A stretch of DNA of 64,000 bases from Kaustia mangrovi (GCF_015482775.1 NZ_CP058214.1:1550001-1614000), one strand, 5' to 3'; positions 1 to 10,022 are shown, counted from the stretch's first letter. Program-made: numbers and translations. Notes: generated by a model from the letters alone, not told the origin.

Positions 1-117
1 CACGGCATTTCGCAGGTCCAATTAAACAAATTACTCAAACGTGTCGCAAAATGACGAGTTATCTACCACCGCCTGATCTATACTTCTACCTGGCACCCAG
101 GTGACCAGGAGGCTTCA

Positions 118-1728
118 ATGCTTTACAAAACTGCACCTTTCAGCGCTGGACTCGCGCTGCTGATCGCTAGTTTTTCCATTACCTCTGCCCATGCTCAAAC
201 ATCGGTATCGATCACTACGCCGGAAAGCGTGAAAACCCGGATCGGCACATTGTCGTTCGACAACGGCACGCCAAGTGCTGAAACCTCTACTGCAATCTAC
301 GACAATCTGGATTTCACTTACGCGTTCCGTGCCTTCACCGACACGTTCCGGGGTGTAAGCATCGAGGCCATCCGTCAGGGCTTCGAAAGCGCCGGCATCA
401 AGGACAATGAGTTCGTGATCTTTTCGGAGTTGATGGATTCGGCGTCGATCTTTCTGACGGCCAATGCCGATACCGTCTACTATCTCAGCTTCCTCGATCT
501 TTCGGACGGCCCCATGGTGTTCGAGTCGCCGCCGGGCGCGCTCGGCACCATCGACGATATGTGGTTCCGCTGGGTCATCGATTTCGGCCGGCCGGGACCC
601 GACCGTGGGGAGGGCGGCAAGTATCTGCTGGTGGGACCCGGCTATGACGGCTTCCTGCCAGAGGGTGAGTTCAATGTCGCCCATTCCAGGACCAACCGTG
701 TCGTGGTCCTCGGTCGTTCCTTCCTGCAAGACAACGATCCAGCGCCCGTCGTCAAGCAAATCAAGGAAACCACCAAGGTGTACCCCTATGCGCCGGGTGG
801 CGTCGGCATGCCGATCGCCCGCTTCCTCGAGGGCGGCACCAAGCTGGGCAGGAATGCCGAACCGAAGACGCCTGTTTTCCACGAAGGCACCGGCCTGGCA
901 TTCAACACGGTTCCGCCGAACGACTACAGCTATTACGAGATGCTGAACGATCTGGTCCAGGCCGAACCCGCGACAACGCTCGACCCCGAGCTTATGGGCC
1001 CGATCGCCGCCATCGGCATCAGGAAGGGACAGGATTTCGCCCCCGATGAGCGGATGAAGAACATTCTGACCGAAGCGGTTGCGCTCGCCAATGCATCCGG
1101 CCGGACTCTCGGTTTCGACCCCCGCGATCCGAGCTGGCACTATTACGAGAACTCGCAGTGGTTCAATCCGCTTTTCGCCGGCGGGTACAAGTTCGAGACA
1201 CCGATACCCGAAATTACGGCAGATGGCGCCAAGCCCTACCCGCCCACCGGCTACCGCCAGAACAGCGGGCGGACGTCGTTCTTTTACCTTGCGACCGGAA
1301 TCACGCCGGCGATGGCGATGCGGCTGACCGGTGTCGGCTCGCAATATCTGCTCGCGTCCAAGGATTCTGACGGGAACTATTTCGACGGCGCGAGAACCTA
1401 CAAGGTGACGTTGCCCAAGGACATCCCGGCAGAGGCATTTTGGTCGTTCACCCTCTATGACAACCAGACCCGTTCGATGCTGGTGACACCGCAGAAATAT
1501 CCTCGCGCCGGCAGCCAGAGCTATCCCTCTCCGGCCGCCATTGCGGCTGACGATGGCACCACCACGGTCTGGATGTCGCCGGAGCAGCCGGATGGCGTCG
1601 ACCGCGGCAACTGGGTCCAGACCGATCCTGAGAAGGGCTGGTTCATCATCCTGCGCCTCTACAGCCCGCTTCCGTCGTTCTTCGACAAGAGCTGGCGTGC
1701 CGGCGAGATCGAAGTGGTGAACAACTGA
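118..1728 (+). CDS. Exported DUF1254/DUF1214 domain protein
   Basis: A 536-residue predicted exported protein whose biochemical role is not established for the family. Residues 1 to about 26 form a Sec signal peptide with hydrophobic core GLALLIASFSI and likely cleavage after AHA. A DUF1254 domain follows (about 60-200, with the family motif ANADTVY near 120), then a DUF1214 domain (about 400-530, with AFWSFTLYD and a closing RLYSPLPSF). The ATG is preceded by AGGAGG at normal spacing, which fixes the start. The gene stands alone and converges on a DMT transporter gene. A second, frameshifted member of the family lies at 4171-5624. The family assignment is firm; the function is unknown. Confidence 0.85.
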   Translation: MLYKTAPFSAGLALLIASFSITSAHAQTSVSITTPESVKTRIGTLSFDNGTPSAETSTAIYDNLDFTYAFRAFTDTFRGVSIEAIRQGFESAGIKDNEFVIFSELMDSASIFLTANADTVYYLSFLDLSDGPMVFESPPGALGTIDDMWFRWVIDFGRPGPDRGEGGKYLLVGPGYDGFLPEGEFNVAHSRTNRVVVLGRSFLQDNDPAPVVKQIKETTKVYPYAPGGVGMPIARFLEGGTKLGRNAEPKTPVFHEGTGLAFNTVPPNDYSYYEMLNDLVQAEPATTLDPELMGPIAAIGIRKGQDFAPDERMKNILTEAVALANASGRTLGFDPRDPSWHYYENSQWFNPLFAGGYKFETPIPEITADGAKPYPPTGYRQNSGRTSFFYLATGITPAMAMRLTGVGSQYLLASKDSDGNYFDGARTYKVTLPKDIPAEAFWSFTLYDNQTRSMLVTPQKYPRAGSQSYPSPAAIAADDGTTTVWMSPEQPDGVDRGNWVQTDPEKGWFIILRLYSPLPSFFDKSWRAGEIEVVNN

Positions 1729-1740
1729 AACTAAACACAA

Positions 1741-1796
1741 CGGGCGACAGCCGCCTTCGTGCGCACCTCCGATACCCCGCATTGTGCTGTCGCCCG
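1741..1796. terminator. Candidate bidirectional terminator hairpin
   Basis: Perfect 11-bp inverted repeat (CGGGCGACAGC at 1741-1751 and its complement at 1786-1796) just after the first DUF1254 stop codon and between two convergent genes. The loop is long (34 nt) and there is no clear T-run, so termination is inferred mainly from position. Confidence 0.35.
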
Positions 1797-1893
1797 ACCG
1801 CTAGCGGAACTGCCAGCCGATCCTGCTCTCCGGCCTCCAGACCGGTCCTCTCGGCGGGGATCGGGGGCCGGGTCAGGGGTCAGAATGCCTGCT

Positions 1894-2829
1894 TTACCTC
1901 CCCGGGCACTGCCCCGCTCTGCCCAATCCTCGCAAGACATGGGTCGAGATCGCGCGCAGTGCAGGCTTCCCGGCAAGAATCAGGACCAGACCCATGGTGA
2001 CCAGCAGCGCCGCCACGACCTCGCCCGCTCCGGCGGTTTCGCCGAGAACAGCCATGCCGAGGCTAAGCGTTACCACGGGTATGAGAGCGGGCAGGGTCGC
2101 GCCGGCCACGGGCCCCAAGAGTTCGGCGGAACGGTTGAATGCATAGATGGCGACGACACTGACAAGAACGCCCTGAAATCCGGCCTGCACCACTATGTCC
2201 GCCAGCGGGGCTGCGAGAAGCTGCTTAGGCAGGGCCACGAAATAGACGGGCAGGTAGAAAACCGCCGATCCGACCGCAACGATTGCCGCCGCATTCAGCG
2301 CCGGCACAGCGGCGCGACGGACGATCAGGGCATAGCCCGCCCACATGAGTCCCGTCCCGACCAGGATCAGATGACCGGCCGTGACGGCGCCGCCAGCCCG
2401 GGTGAACAGGGCAATCCCCGTTGCCGTCACGGCCAGCCCGGCAAAACGCACGCCCCCGATCCTGTCGCCAAGGACCATCCGGCCCAGGATTACGGAGACG
2501 ATGGCCATCACCCCCGGATTGAGCGCTCCCGCCGCCGCAGCGGGCGACGTTCTCATGGCAAGGGCCATCAGCAGCACATAGGGCGCCCCGAACGCGACCA
2601 CCATCGCAATCAGGCCCATAGGCCCCAGCCGGTCGGTCCCGGTGCCGCGCCGCATCGCCACGGGGGCCAGGATCAGAGCGGCCACGCCGAACCGCAACGC
2701 GGTCAGGTCGTAGGCGTTCAGGCTTGTCGTCACCCCAAGCCGCAGCATCACCAGAGACCCCGACCAGACCGTGATCGCCACGATGGCCCATCCAAGGCCC
2801 GACGGCGTATTCCGAGACATCGTCGACAT
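1894..2829 (-). CDS. DMT-superfamily (EamA) transporter
   Basis: A 311-residue inner-membrane protein with about ten hydrophobic segments in two repeated halves, as in EamA-domain drug/metabolite transporters. The first helix (SGLGWAIVAITVWSGS) and the LTALRFGVAALIL segment match the first half; the second half begins near GTGLMWAGYALIVR. These proteins usually export small metabolites; the substrate cannot be read from sequence. The ATG at 2829 has AGGGAG upstream at good spacing. It is transcribed divergently from a LysR regulator starting at 2901, the usual layout for a regulator and its exporter target. Confidence 0.85.
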   Translation of the reverse strand: MSTMSRNTPSGLGWAIVAITVWSGSLVMLRLGVTTSLNAYDLTALRFGVAALILAPVAMRRGTGTDRLGPMGLIAMVVAFGAPYVLLMALAMRTSPAAAAGALNPGVMAIVSVILGRMVLGDRIGGVRFAGLAVTATGIALFTRAGGAVTAGHLILVGTGLMWAGYALIVRRAAVPALNAAAIVAVGSAVFYLPVYFVALPKQLLAAPLADIVVQAGFQGVLVSVVAIYAFNRSAELLGPVAGATLPALIPVVTLSLGMAVLGETAGAGEVVAALLVTMGLVLILAGKPALRAISTHVLRGLGRAGQCPGR

Positions 2830-2900
2830 GCCATCTCCCTGCTTGCCGGCCGGAGAATAGGCTTTGAGACTTGTTGAGAAAAACGATATGAATTAATGCT

Positions 2901-3812
2901 ATGGTGCAGGAAAACGAAACGACAAACATCGTGGAGGGGCGCGATCCGGCGAACCGGACCCTCAATCTGGATGCGTTGCGCAGCTTCGTCGCGATCTGCG
3001 AAACCGGCTCGTTCCGGCGCGCGGCACTGCGGGTGCGCAAATCGCCCTCCGCCGTCAGCCTACAGATCGGCAAGCTCGAGGATCTGCTGGGCGCTCGTCT
3101 GCTGGACCGGGATGCACGCCACGTCACGCTGACGGATCATGGCGGAACCCTGCTTGGACAAGCCCGCCGCCTTCTGGGACTGAATGACGAAACCCTTGCT
3201 TACTTTCAGGGCTCTCCGCTCGCGGGCCGTCTGTGTCTGTCCGCGCCGCACGATCTTGGGGTATCTCTCGTGCCGGGCCTGTTGCGGCGCCTGGCCGAGG
3301 TTCATCCAGGCGTTCACGTCGATGTCCGGCTCGGGACAAGCGAGGCCGTGCAGAAGGGTATCGCGGACGGCTCCGTCAATCTGGCCCTGTTCAACGATGT
3401 GGGGGCATCCGCCATCCGGGCCACCGACCTTTTCTCCGAGCCGTTGAAATGGCTCGTTCTGGATGGCGGGCGCGCCGTTCGGCAGGACCCGCTCCCCCTC
3501 GCCGTGGCGGAGGTCGGATGCGCCTGGCGCGAAGCGGCCCTGAATGCGCTACAGGCGACCGGCCGGGCCTACCGGGTCGCCTATTCGAGCGACACCTCGA
3601 TGGGACAGGTTGCGGCCCTGCGGGCCGATCTTGCCGTCGCGGCACTGCCGCTGTCGCTCGCGGATCGCGATCTGGTCGAGGCACCGTCGCACTGCGATCT
3701 CCCGCAACTGCCCCTCACCCATATCCGCCTCGCCGACGATGGCAGCGACCTGGCGAGGGCTTTCGTCGCACTGGTTGCAGCGGATATTGCGAGTCCGCGG
3801 CCCGGTCGATAG
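2901..3812 (+). CDS. LysR-family transcriptional regulator
   Basis: A 303-residue LysR-type regulator. The winged helix-turn-helix covers about residues 24-83 (LDALRSFVAICETGSFRRAA, then SPSAVSLQIGKLEDLLGARL). The effector domain begins near 110 (GRLCLSAPHDLG). The roughly 20 residues before the DNA-binding domain are longer than usual, and no strong ribosome binding site precedes the ATG, so the start is not certain. It is divergent from the EamA transporter with only 71 bp between them, so that exporter is the likely target. Confidence 0.85.
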   Translation: MVQENETTNIVEGRDPANRTLNLDALRSFVAICETGSFRRAALRVRKSPSAVSLQIGKLEDLLGARLLDRDARHVTLTDHGGTLLGQARRLLGLNDETLAYFQGSPLAGRLCLSAPHDLGVSLVPGLLRRLAEVHPGVHVDVRLGTSEAVQKGIADGSVNLALFNDVGASAIRATDLFSEPLKWLVLDGGRAVRQDPLPLAVAEVGCAWREAALNALQATGRAYRVAYSSDTSMGQVAALRADLAVAALPLSLADRDLVEAPSHCDLPQLPLTHIRLADDGSDLARAFVALVAADIASPRPGR

Positions 3813-4170
3813 AATTTATGTAAATTTATCTGCAAACGACAGATTATCTATTCTGCCTCACCCGCCCGGACGTCACGAAGCCGCACCGTTTCATGACCCG
3901 GGTCATATGGCTCTGACTGGAGAACCCGCGTTGCAGGCTTCCCGAAATCCCGCGTAGAAGCGGCCGGGTGGAGCGCGTCGCGGACACCATGCGGGCGCTT
4001 AGCCGGCTACGGCCTCTCCCTGCTTCAGGACAAGCCGGTATTCCTCCGGAACCTGCTCGACCTCGAGAGGATCGACTGGGAGGGGTCAGCTTTACCACAT
4101 TCCATTACAAGATCTGGCAGATGACCGACCCCGCACCGATAGCGCTGCTGCCGCCACAATCGGCTTCGTT
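3813..4170. other. Intergenic stretch with gene relic
   Basis: 358 bp between the LysR stop and the end of the frameshifted DUF1254 gene. The first ~45 bp are A/T-rich. No intact gene is visible; positions 4002-4091 encode a short arylsulfatase-like peptide that I list separately. Confidence 0.6.
4002..4091 (+). pseudogene. Relic of an arylsulfatase C-terminal region
   Basis: About 30 codons read AGYGLSLLQDKPVFLRN followed by LLDLERIDWEGSAL. This resembles the C-terminal segment of bacterial arylsulfatases (family pattern: GGYGLY, K-P-V-F, N-x-L-x-LER, WEG). No start codon and no sulfatase active-site region (C/S-x-P-x-R) lie nearby, and the frame stops about 35 bp later. The assignment rests on this one motif. 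Confidence 0.4.
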
Positions 4171-5624
4171 TCAGCTCGTCTTCACCACCTGCGGAATAAC
4201 CCACGAGCCGTCGAGGATCGAGGGATTGTTCTCGTCCGGCCAGTAGAGCCGCAGCATCAGTATGAACTTGTCAGCCGGTGCCGGAAGCCAGTTCGATTCC
4301 TTGTCGGCGCCCGGCGACTTGTGCTGCAGGTACAGCGTGACTGAACCGTCGGGATTGTGCTTCAGCTTCTGCCGCGGGCTGATCGAATAGCGATTGAGCG
4401 GGTTCTCGACGAAGAAGTAGTCCTTGTCGTACATGGTCAGCGACCAGAACCCCTGCACCGGGGGAAGCTGCTTCGGCTTGAACGTCAGTGTGTATGTCTC
4501 CGAGCCCTGATAGGTGCGGTTCAGGATGACACCCCCGGGCCGGTCGATGTAGGATAGACCGCATCCTGGGGCCGGTTGGCGCCGAGGCCGATCGCCGTGA
4601 TCAGGGCGCGCTGCAGATAGTCGGTTCCATAGAGCCCGGTCTTCAGCGTAAAGCCCCAGCCGTTGATGTCCTTGACGTCACCGCCGCTGTCCTTGAAGTG
4701 CAGCATGATGCGGGCGAAGCCCAACCGCGGGATGCGCTTGGCGAGAGCAATGTCGAGCTTGGACGCATCGAAGTCATGGCCCGGCACTATGCCGATCTGC
4801 GCGACCTTCTCCAGGAATGGCGCGTCCGCGGCAACCGGCGGATTGCGTTTCATCAGCTCGCAGAACAGGGAAAAGAAGGCGTTCGTATCGAGCGCGTTCA
4901 CCTGATCGCGCACCGGTGTCTTCATGTCGATTGCCGGATCGACCTTGCCCGGCGGCGGCGTCCAATCGGTCCCCCACTTGCTGAGCGGCATCAGCTTGAC
5001 CTCGTCCTGGATCTTGTGGACTGCCGCGTAGTCCTCGGGCGTGCCCGTGCAGTAGATCCGTCCGAGCAGCCAGACGATGCTGGTCGGCGACTTGTATTCC
5101 ACCATGCCTTCCGGGAGTGTCCCCTGCCAGCCGGGGCCGGTGATGGCCCATGTCTGCGCCCCTGTGCCTGTGGTACGCTTGCCAGGAACAGCGAACACGG
5201 TTGTCCAGCCATCCAGCATCGGGAAGAGGGCGTAGCGGCCGTCGAGGTCGGGGATGCTGACAACCCAAGGCTCGTCGCCCACATCGACGAAGCTCGTGGT
5301 GTAGAGCGTGTCCGCATTCGGTGCGGTCACGTCGCGAAATGAGGCATTCGGATATTCCCGCAGCTTGATGAGCTGGCCCATGGGACCGCGGGTTCCCTCC
5401 ACCTTGGACACGTTCGTCATGACGCGCCGGGTCATCTCCATCGTGACCAGCGGATATGCATAGGCATAGGCTTCGAGTGCCAGCCAGAAATCTTCCCCGC
5501 CCTTGAAGACATCATGAAGGAGGCCGTCCTGCGTCTGCGCCTGCGCGTTAACCCCGGACGGAACGGACATTGCGGCGAGAACGCTCGCGGCAGTTGCGGT
5601 GAATGAACGCCGTGAGAGGGACAT
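4171..5624 (-). pseudogene. Frameshifted DUF1254/DUF1214 protein (Tat-exported type)
   Basis: Two reading frames together encode one DUF1254/DUF1214 protein of about 484 aa. The upstream part starts at the ATG at 5624 (GGAAGGAG upstream) and opens with a twin-arginine-type signal (SRRSFTATAASVLAAMSV). It carries the DUF1254 motif APNADTLY and runs to a stop at 4521. The downstream frame continues in register with VILNRTYQGSETYTLTF, then FWSLTMYD and LMLRLYWP, ending at 4171. Adding one base in the C run at 4532-4536 (G run on the coding strand) restores a single frame. It may be a true pseudogene or a sequencing error. Confidence 0.8.
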
Positions 5625-5872
5625 TGCCGGAACTCCTTCCTGAGTGGCTTCGACACACGGCCCGTCGCGAACCGCGATACAACAGTCGAAAGCCTGGCTT
5701 CCTCCAAACACAATGGGTGGATTGGCGAATACCCGCTTGAGCTGTATTGCCACCCATGAAATGTTCACGAAGATACTACTTGGCTTTGACCTGTTGGTCT
5801 TGCCATTTCATGCCATGTTCGCTTGCGACAGCGCACTCACAGACAGATGTCGCCGGCACAAGCGGAATTACG

Positions 5873-6847
5873 CTACGAATCGGCCCGAAAATACGACGGG
5901 GCCGTTCCGGTCCAGCGCTTAAAGGCGCGCGTAAAATGTGCTGAGTCGCTGTAACCGACGCTATAGGCGATCTCGGTCATTGTGTGGCCGCGCTCGGCGA
6001 GCAACCGAAGTGCCTCATCGCGACGCGTCTGATCGAGCAAATCCTCGAAATCAACGCCACAAAACTTGAGTCGCCGCTGAAGGGTGCGGACTGACATCCC
6101 GAGTGTCTTCGCAGCAGCCTCCAATCCGAGCTGGCGATGGTCCGATATCTGATCGATCAGCAGGCCTGCGGTCTCGACGGTCGTCCTGAGCGCATCGGTC
6201 GCTTTCGACGCCTCGCCCACATCTCTTCCGCGGAGAGGCATTTCGAGCAAGCCGCGATCGAATTCGATCATGTCGTGCCCGGTTCCCATCTCGATATTCG
6301 GTCCGAGACATTCTTCAAGCGCATCGTCGCCTCGTCCCCTCGCGGCACTGAGAGACACGCGTATCGCAGACGGCTCGCCTGCCATCAGTGGCACTTTGCG
6401 CAGCACCGCAAGGCTTCCGAATATGAACTGTCGGGGATCCACGTCCTGCCGGCCCGTGAAGCGGTAGAGGATTCGCGCTGTCCGGCCTTCGATCACAAAG
6501 CGCACATCCGATCCCTGATGAAGCATGGAGGCATTGGTTGCCGCATGGGCGCATGCCTGAGCGACATTTGACGCCCCCAGGATCAAGTCCCCCCAGGCAC
6601 CGAGCGACCCGAGCTCGGTCATTTGGCCGACATAGACCCCGCCAAACGGGTCCTGCGTCGCCGAAACCATCTCGTTGGCGACATGAAAGCACTGAGCGCG
6701 CGGCAACCAAATATCGGGATTCTGGAAGATGTTCGGGGAAATGCCGAGGCGTTGAAAAAAATCGATGGAAGACACGCCTCGCTTGGCCAGGTAAGGCGCG
6801 ATCTGCAGGAAACTTCTGATCCTGATGGTCGGTGCAGGAGTCAACAT
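5873..6847 (-). CDS. AraC-family transcriptional regulator
   Basis: A 324-residue regulator. The N-terminal two thirds resemble the arabinose-binding-like domain of the OruR/ArgR type of AraC regulators (APYLAKRGVSSIDFFQRLGI near the start). The C-terminal ~90 residues hold the double helix-turn-helix: AAKTLGMSVRTLQRRLK and then EIAYSVGYSDSAHFTRAFKR, with the closing WTGTAPSYFR. The target is unknown. It lies between the frameshifted DUF1254 gene (same strand, 248 bp downstream) and the divergent acyl-CoA ligase, so either could be regulated by it. No strong ribosome binding site precedes the ATG. Confidence 0.85.
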   Translation of the reverse strand: MLTPAPTIRIRSFLQIAPYLAKRGVSSIDFFQRLGISPNIFQNPDIWLPRAQCFHVANEMVSATQDPFGGVYVGQMTELGSLGAWGDLILGASNVAQACAHAATNASMLHQGSDVRFVIEGRTARILYRFTGRQDVDPRQFIFGSLAVLRKVPLMAGEPSAIRVSLSAARGRGDDALEECLGPNIEMGTGHDMIEFDRGLLEMPLRGRDVGEASKATDALRTTVETAGLLIDQISDHRQLGLEAAAKTLGMSVRTLQRRLKFCGVDFEDLLDQTRRDEALRLLAERGHTMTEIAYSVGYSDSAHFTRAFKRWTGTAPSYFRADS

Positions 6848-7287
6848 CCGAAAAGACCCAGCACAACATAGCGAGGCACCACTTACGCACTATAGCAAGG
6901 TGAAAAGATAATAAGAAGCTTTTCGGCCGCCCAATGGAGACAATAGAGAGTCTTGTCGACACTCAACCCGGCGCGGGTCGAACGCTCTACCGAGCACAGT
7001 CAACGCGACGTCACGTCGATTCCGCCGCCAGATCGGCACTCGGTCCCGATAGCCGGCCGATCGGAGCCCCCGGGATGGGGCTTGGACCGTGAAGCTCACC
7101 GAGCAGAGCTGCTGGGGACAAGTCGATATGCGCGCGCGTGTCGACTGCCTTCGGCACCTGTGCTGTCGCGATGCCGATCGCTCTCCCCCCATAAGGCGCT
7201 CCGGTCAAGCAGAAGCAAACGACTGTCTTGACGCCATTCACGGACTCATGATGAAAAGGAATGAACTTTTCAACATGGGAGGAAATC
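6848..7287. other. Divergent intergenic region
   Basis: About 440 bp between the AraC gene and the acyl-CoA ligase, which diverge from it, so both promoters should lie here. I see no convincing gene, RNA structure or operator. Short open frames on both strands match nothing I recognise. Confidence 0.5.
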
Positions 7288-9015
7288 GTGGCCGACGCGG
7301 ACCGTGAAGGAGAGGTCGAGCCTATCAGCAAGCCGCCAGGGACCCCGGGCGTCCTCGAAATCATCGGCAAGGGACTGACGGCCGAGGATCTGATCGACGC
7401 GCATCGGCGCGACGCCGATCAGCGCCAGCGCCAGATCGAGTCGGAACCCTTGCCTGCGACAATCTACGATGTCGTCGCGGAGGCTGCCGCAGAGGTGCCC
7501 GATCAGCTCGCGTGGAACTTCTTCGAGACGGAGGAGGCGTGGACCTATCGCCAGATCGTCGATACGGTCAATTGCCTCGCCAGCGCCCTTTCGCGGCTCG
7601 GCGTTGCCAAGGGCACGCATGTGGGCGTCATGCTGCCGAACCGGCCCGCCTTTCCGCTCACATGGCTCGCACTGGGTCGCCTCGGCGCCGTGATGATCCC
7701 CATCAATATCGGATATACCGGCCGCGAGCTGGACTATGTCGTGAATGACGGGGACGTCGACTACCTCGTCATCGACGCCGCGTGTCTTCCAACCCTCGAC
7801 GCGATGGCGGAGAGGCCGGCAAGGCTTGCCGAGGAACGCATCGTCGTTCACGGCGGCCCGATAGCGCCCGGCCGCCATGGCTTCGATGCCCTGATCGGGT
7901 TCGGCGACCCCGATTTCGTCCCTTTCGAGACAGCGGGTCCCGATGACCTCATGAACATCCAATACACCTCGGGCACGACCGGTTTTCCCAAGGGATGCAT
8001 GCTCACCCACAGCTACTGGGTCGGCACCGGCAAGGTCGCGGCACGACGCGACGGTATCGTTCTCAAGAACATCTTCGCCAATCAGCCATTCTATTACATG
8101 GACCCGCAATGGATGACGCTCATGGCGGCATTCCAGCGCGGCACGCTCCATGCCGTCCTGAAACCCAGCGGCAGCCGGTTCATGGAGCGCGCGAGACGCT
8201 TCTCGATCCACTTCTGCATCTTTCCGGAAGTCGTCTACAAGCAGCCCGCACACGCAAGGGATGCCGACAACGCCATCAGGCGCGCCAATATCTACGGCAT
8301 TCGCCCTTCCATTCACGCCTCCATCGAGGAACGCTTCAACTTCGCCGCACGAGAGGCCTTCGGAATGACAGAGGTGGGCTCGACCCTGTTCGTGCCCATC
8401 GAGGACCGGGCGATGGTCGGTCAGGGCTCGTGCGGCCGGCCCGTCGCCTTCCGCCGCTGCCGCATCGTCGATGACGAGGGACGCGATGTGCCCGTCGGCG
8501 AGGTCGGCGAACTCATCGTCGCGGGATTCAACATTATTCGCGGCTACTACAAGAAACCCGAGGCAACCGCCCAGGCATTCTTTGGCGAATGGTTCCGGAC
8601 CGGCGACCTGTTCCGCCGCGACGCGCGAGGGTACCACTACATTGTCGGGCGCAAGAAGGACATGATCCGCCGCAGCGGCGAGAACATTGCCGCACGCGAG
8701 GTCGAGAGCGTCCTCCTCGAGATGCCCGAAGTCCGGGACGTTGCGGTGATCGGCGTCAAGGACCCCGACCGCGGCGAGGAGGTCAAGGCCCTGGTGGTTC
8801 TTGCGCCAGGACATAGCCCGCAGACCGTGCCGCCCGCACGCCTGTTGGATCACGCCCGCTCCCGCCTCGCGCGCTTCAAGGTGCCGCGCTACGTCGCCTA
8901 CCGCGACAGCTTCCCTCGCACCCCTTCCATGAAGATCCGCAAGGGAGAGCTGCGATCCGAGACAGCCGATCTGCGCCAGGGCGCTTATGACGCCGTCGAC
9001 AACGTCTGGCGCTAA
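7288..9015 (+). CDS. AMP-forming acyl-CoA ligase (CaiC-like)
   Basis: A 575-residue member of the adenylate-forming superfamily that joins a carboxylic acid to CoA with ATP. Motifs in order: YTSGTTGFPKGCMLTH (phosphate loop), FGMTEVGS, FRTGDLF, GRKKDMIRRSGENIAAREVE, and the C-terminal catalytic lysine in SMKIRKGE. Overall it looks closest to crotonobetaine/carnitine-type ligases, but the substrate is not certain. I chose the GTG at 7288 because GGGAGG sits 5 nt upstream; an in-frame ATG at 7261 would add nine residues but its AAGGA directly abuts the ATG. It converges on a LysR gene and lies near an amine uptake operon. Confidence 0.85.
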   Translation: MADADREGEVEPISKPPGTPGVLEIIGKGLTAEDLIDAHRRDADQRQRQIESEPLPATIYDVVAEAAAEVPDQLAWNFFETEEAWTYRQIVDTVNCLASALSRLGVAKGTHVGVMLPNRPAFPLTWLALGRLGAVMIPINIGYTGRELDYVVNDGDVDYLVIDAACLPTLDAMAERPARLAEERIVVHGGPIAPGRHGFDALIGFGDPDFVPFETAGPDDLMNIQYTSGTTGFPKGCMLTHSYWVGTGKVAARRDGIVLKNIFANQPFYYMDPQWMTLMAAFQRGTLHAVLKPSGSRFMERARRFSIHFCIFPEVVYKQPAHARDADNAIRRANIYGIRPSIHASIEERFNFAAREAFGMTEVGSTLFVPIEDRAMVGQGSCGRPVAFRRCRIVDDEGRDVPVGEVGELIVAGFNIIRGYYKKPEATAQAFFGEWFRTGDLFRRDARGYHYIVGRKKDMIRRSGENIAAREVESVLLEMPEVRDVAVIGVKDPDRGEEVKALVVLAPGHSPQTVPPARLLDHARSRLARFKVPRYVAYRDSFPRTPSMKIRKGELRSETADLRQGAYDAVDNVWR

Positions 9016-9035
9016 CGTGCTCTCCCGCCTGATCC

Positions 9036-9087
9036 AGGCTGCACGGCCCCGACCCTGCCATCCGCGGGATCAGGGGCCGTGCAGCCT
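9036..9087. terminator. Hairpin between convergent genes
   Basis: Perfect 15-bp inverted repeat: AGGCTGCACGGCCCC at 9036-9050 and its complement at 9073-9087, with a 22-nt loop. It sits between the stop codons of the convergent acyl-CoA ligase and LysR genes, so a bidirectional terminator is likely. There is no long T-run on either side. Confidence 0.55.
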
Positions 9088-9101
9088 GTTGGGAAGATCT
9101 C

Positions 9102-10022
9102 CTATGAGAACAACCGGATTCCGGCCTTCTTGAGGAACTCGGGAACCGCATCGTCCAGGAAGGCCTCGAAAGCCGCGCCCAATTTCGACGGCGCATGGTG
9201 GCGCGGGCGGAGAAGGCGTATCTGGTACGGCATGGCCGGGGAGAATGGCCGCGAGACAATGCTGCCCTCGGCGACAAAGGCGGCCGCCGTTAACGGGTCG
9301 ACCAGCGACACCCCCATCCCCTCCGCGACAAAGCTGCACGCCGCTTCGGAGATATAGGTCTCCACGCGCTGCACACGATCGACATCGGCCGCTTCGAAAA
9401 CCTGATCTATGGCATGGCGTATGCGCGTGTCGCGCGTGAAGGCAATGAACGGCTCGCCAGCGAAGTCGGCCGGCGTGAGGTGTTCGCGCTCAGCCAGGGG
9501 ATGTCCCGGCGGCAGTGCGGCGACGGCCTCCACACGACAAAGCGTGCGCTTGAGGACCGACGGATGCTCGATATTGAGCAGAGACAGACCGAGGTCCACC
9601 TGCTGGCCCGCCACCCACTGATTGACGATTTGCGAGCCATGGACATGCAGGCTCACCTCCGCATCCGGATGCGCCTTGAGAAAACGGGCGACAAGGCGAG
9701 GCAGGTATCGCTGCCCGAGGGCCGGCATCGCCACGAGGCTCAATCGGCCGGACCTCATCGTGCGCAGTTCCTCGGCAACACGCTGCAACGCCTCGAGGCC
9801 CAGCACCATCCGCTCCGCCTCCAGAAAGAACTGCTCTCCTTCCGCGGTAGGCACCAGGCGCTTGCGCACCCGCTGAAACAGTGTGAGCTGCGTCTCCCGC
9901 TCCAGGCCGGCGATCAGCTTGGAGACGGCGGGCTGCGTGAGATTGAGCAGCTCAGCGGCCTCAGTGACGGTGCCATGCCTCATCACGGCACGAAAGGCAT
10001 CGAGCTGGCGGGTCGTGATCAT
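9102..10022 (-). CDS. LysR-family transcriptional regulator
   Basis: A 306-residue LysR-type activator or repressor. The DNA-binding domain spans about residues 1-60 (LDAFRAVMRHGTVTEAAELL, then LTQPAVSKLIAGLERE). The effector-binding domain begins near residue 92 (GRLSLVAMPALGQRYLPRL). The start is firm: AAGGAGG precedes the ATG at good spacing. It is divergent from the binding-protein gene of the ABC operon (176 bp between starts), so it very probably controls amine uptake and catabolism. The A/T-rich stretch around 10040-10080 is the likely site of its binding. Confidence 0.85.
   Translation of the reverse strand: MITTRQLDAFRAVMRHGTVTEAAELLNLTQPAVSKLIAGLERETQLTLFQRVRKRLVPTAEGEQFFLEAERMVLGLEALQRVAEELRTMRSGRLSLVAMPALGQRYLPRLVARFLKAHPDAEVSLHVHGSQIVNQWVAGQQVDLGLSLLNIEHPSVLKRTLCRVEAVAALPPGHPLAEREHLTPADFAGEPFIAFTRDTRIRHAIDQVFEAADVDRVQRVETYISEAACSFVAEGMGVSLVDPLTAAAFVAEGSIVSRPFSPAMPYQIRLLRPRHHAPSKLGAAFEAFLDDAVPEFLKKAGIRLFS

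Noticed and set aside
6900-7260. Short open frames in the araC/acyl-CoA ligase gap
   Set aside because: No start signals and no family resemblance on either strand.
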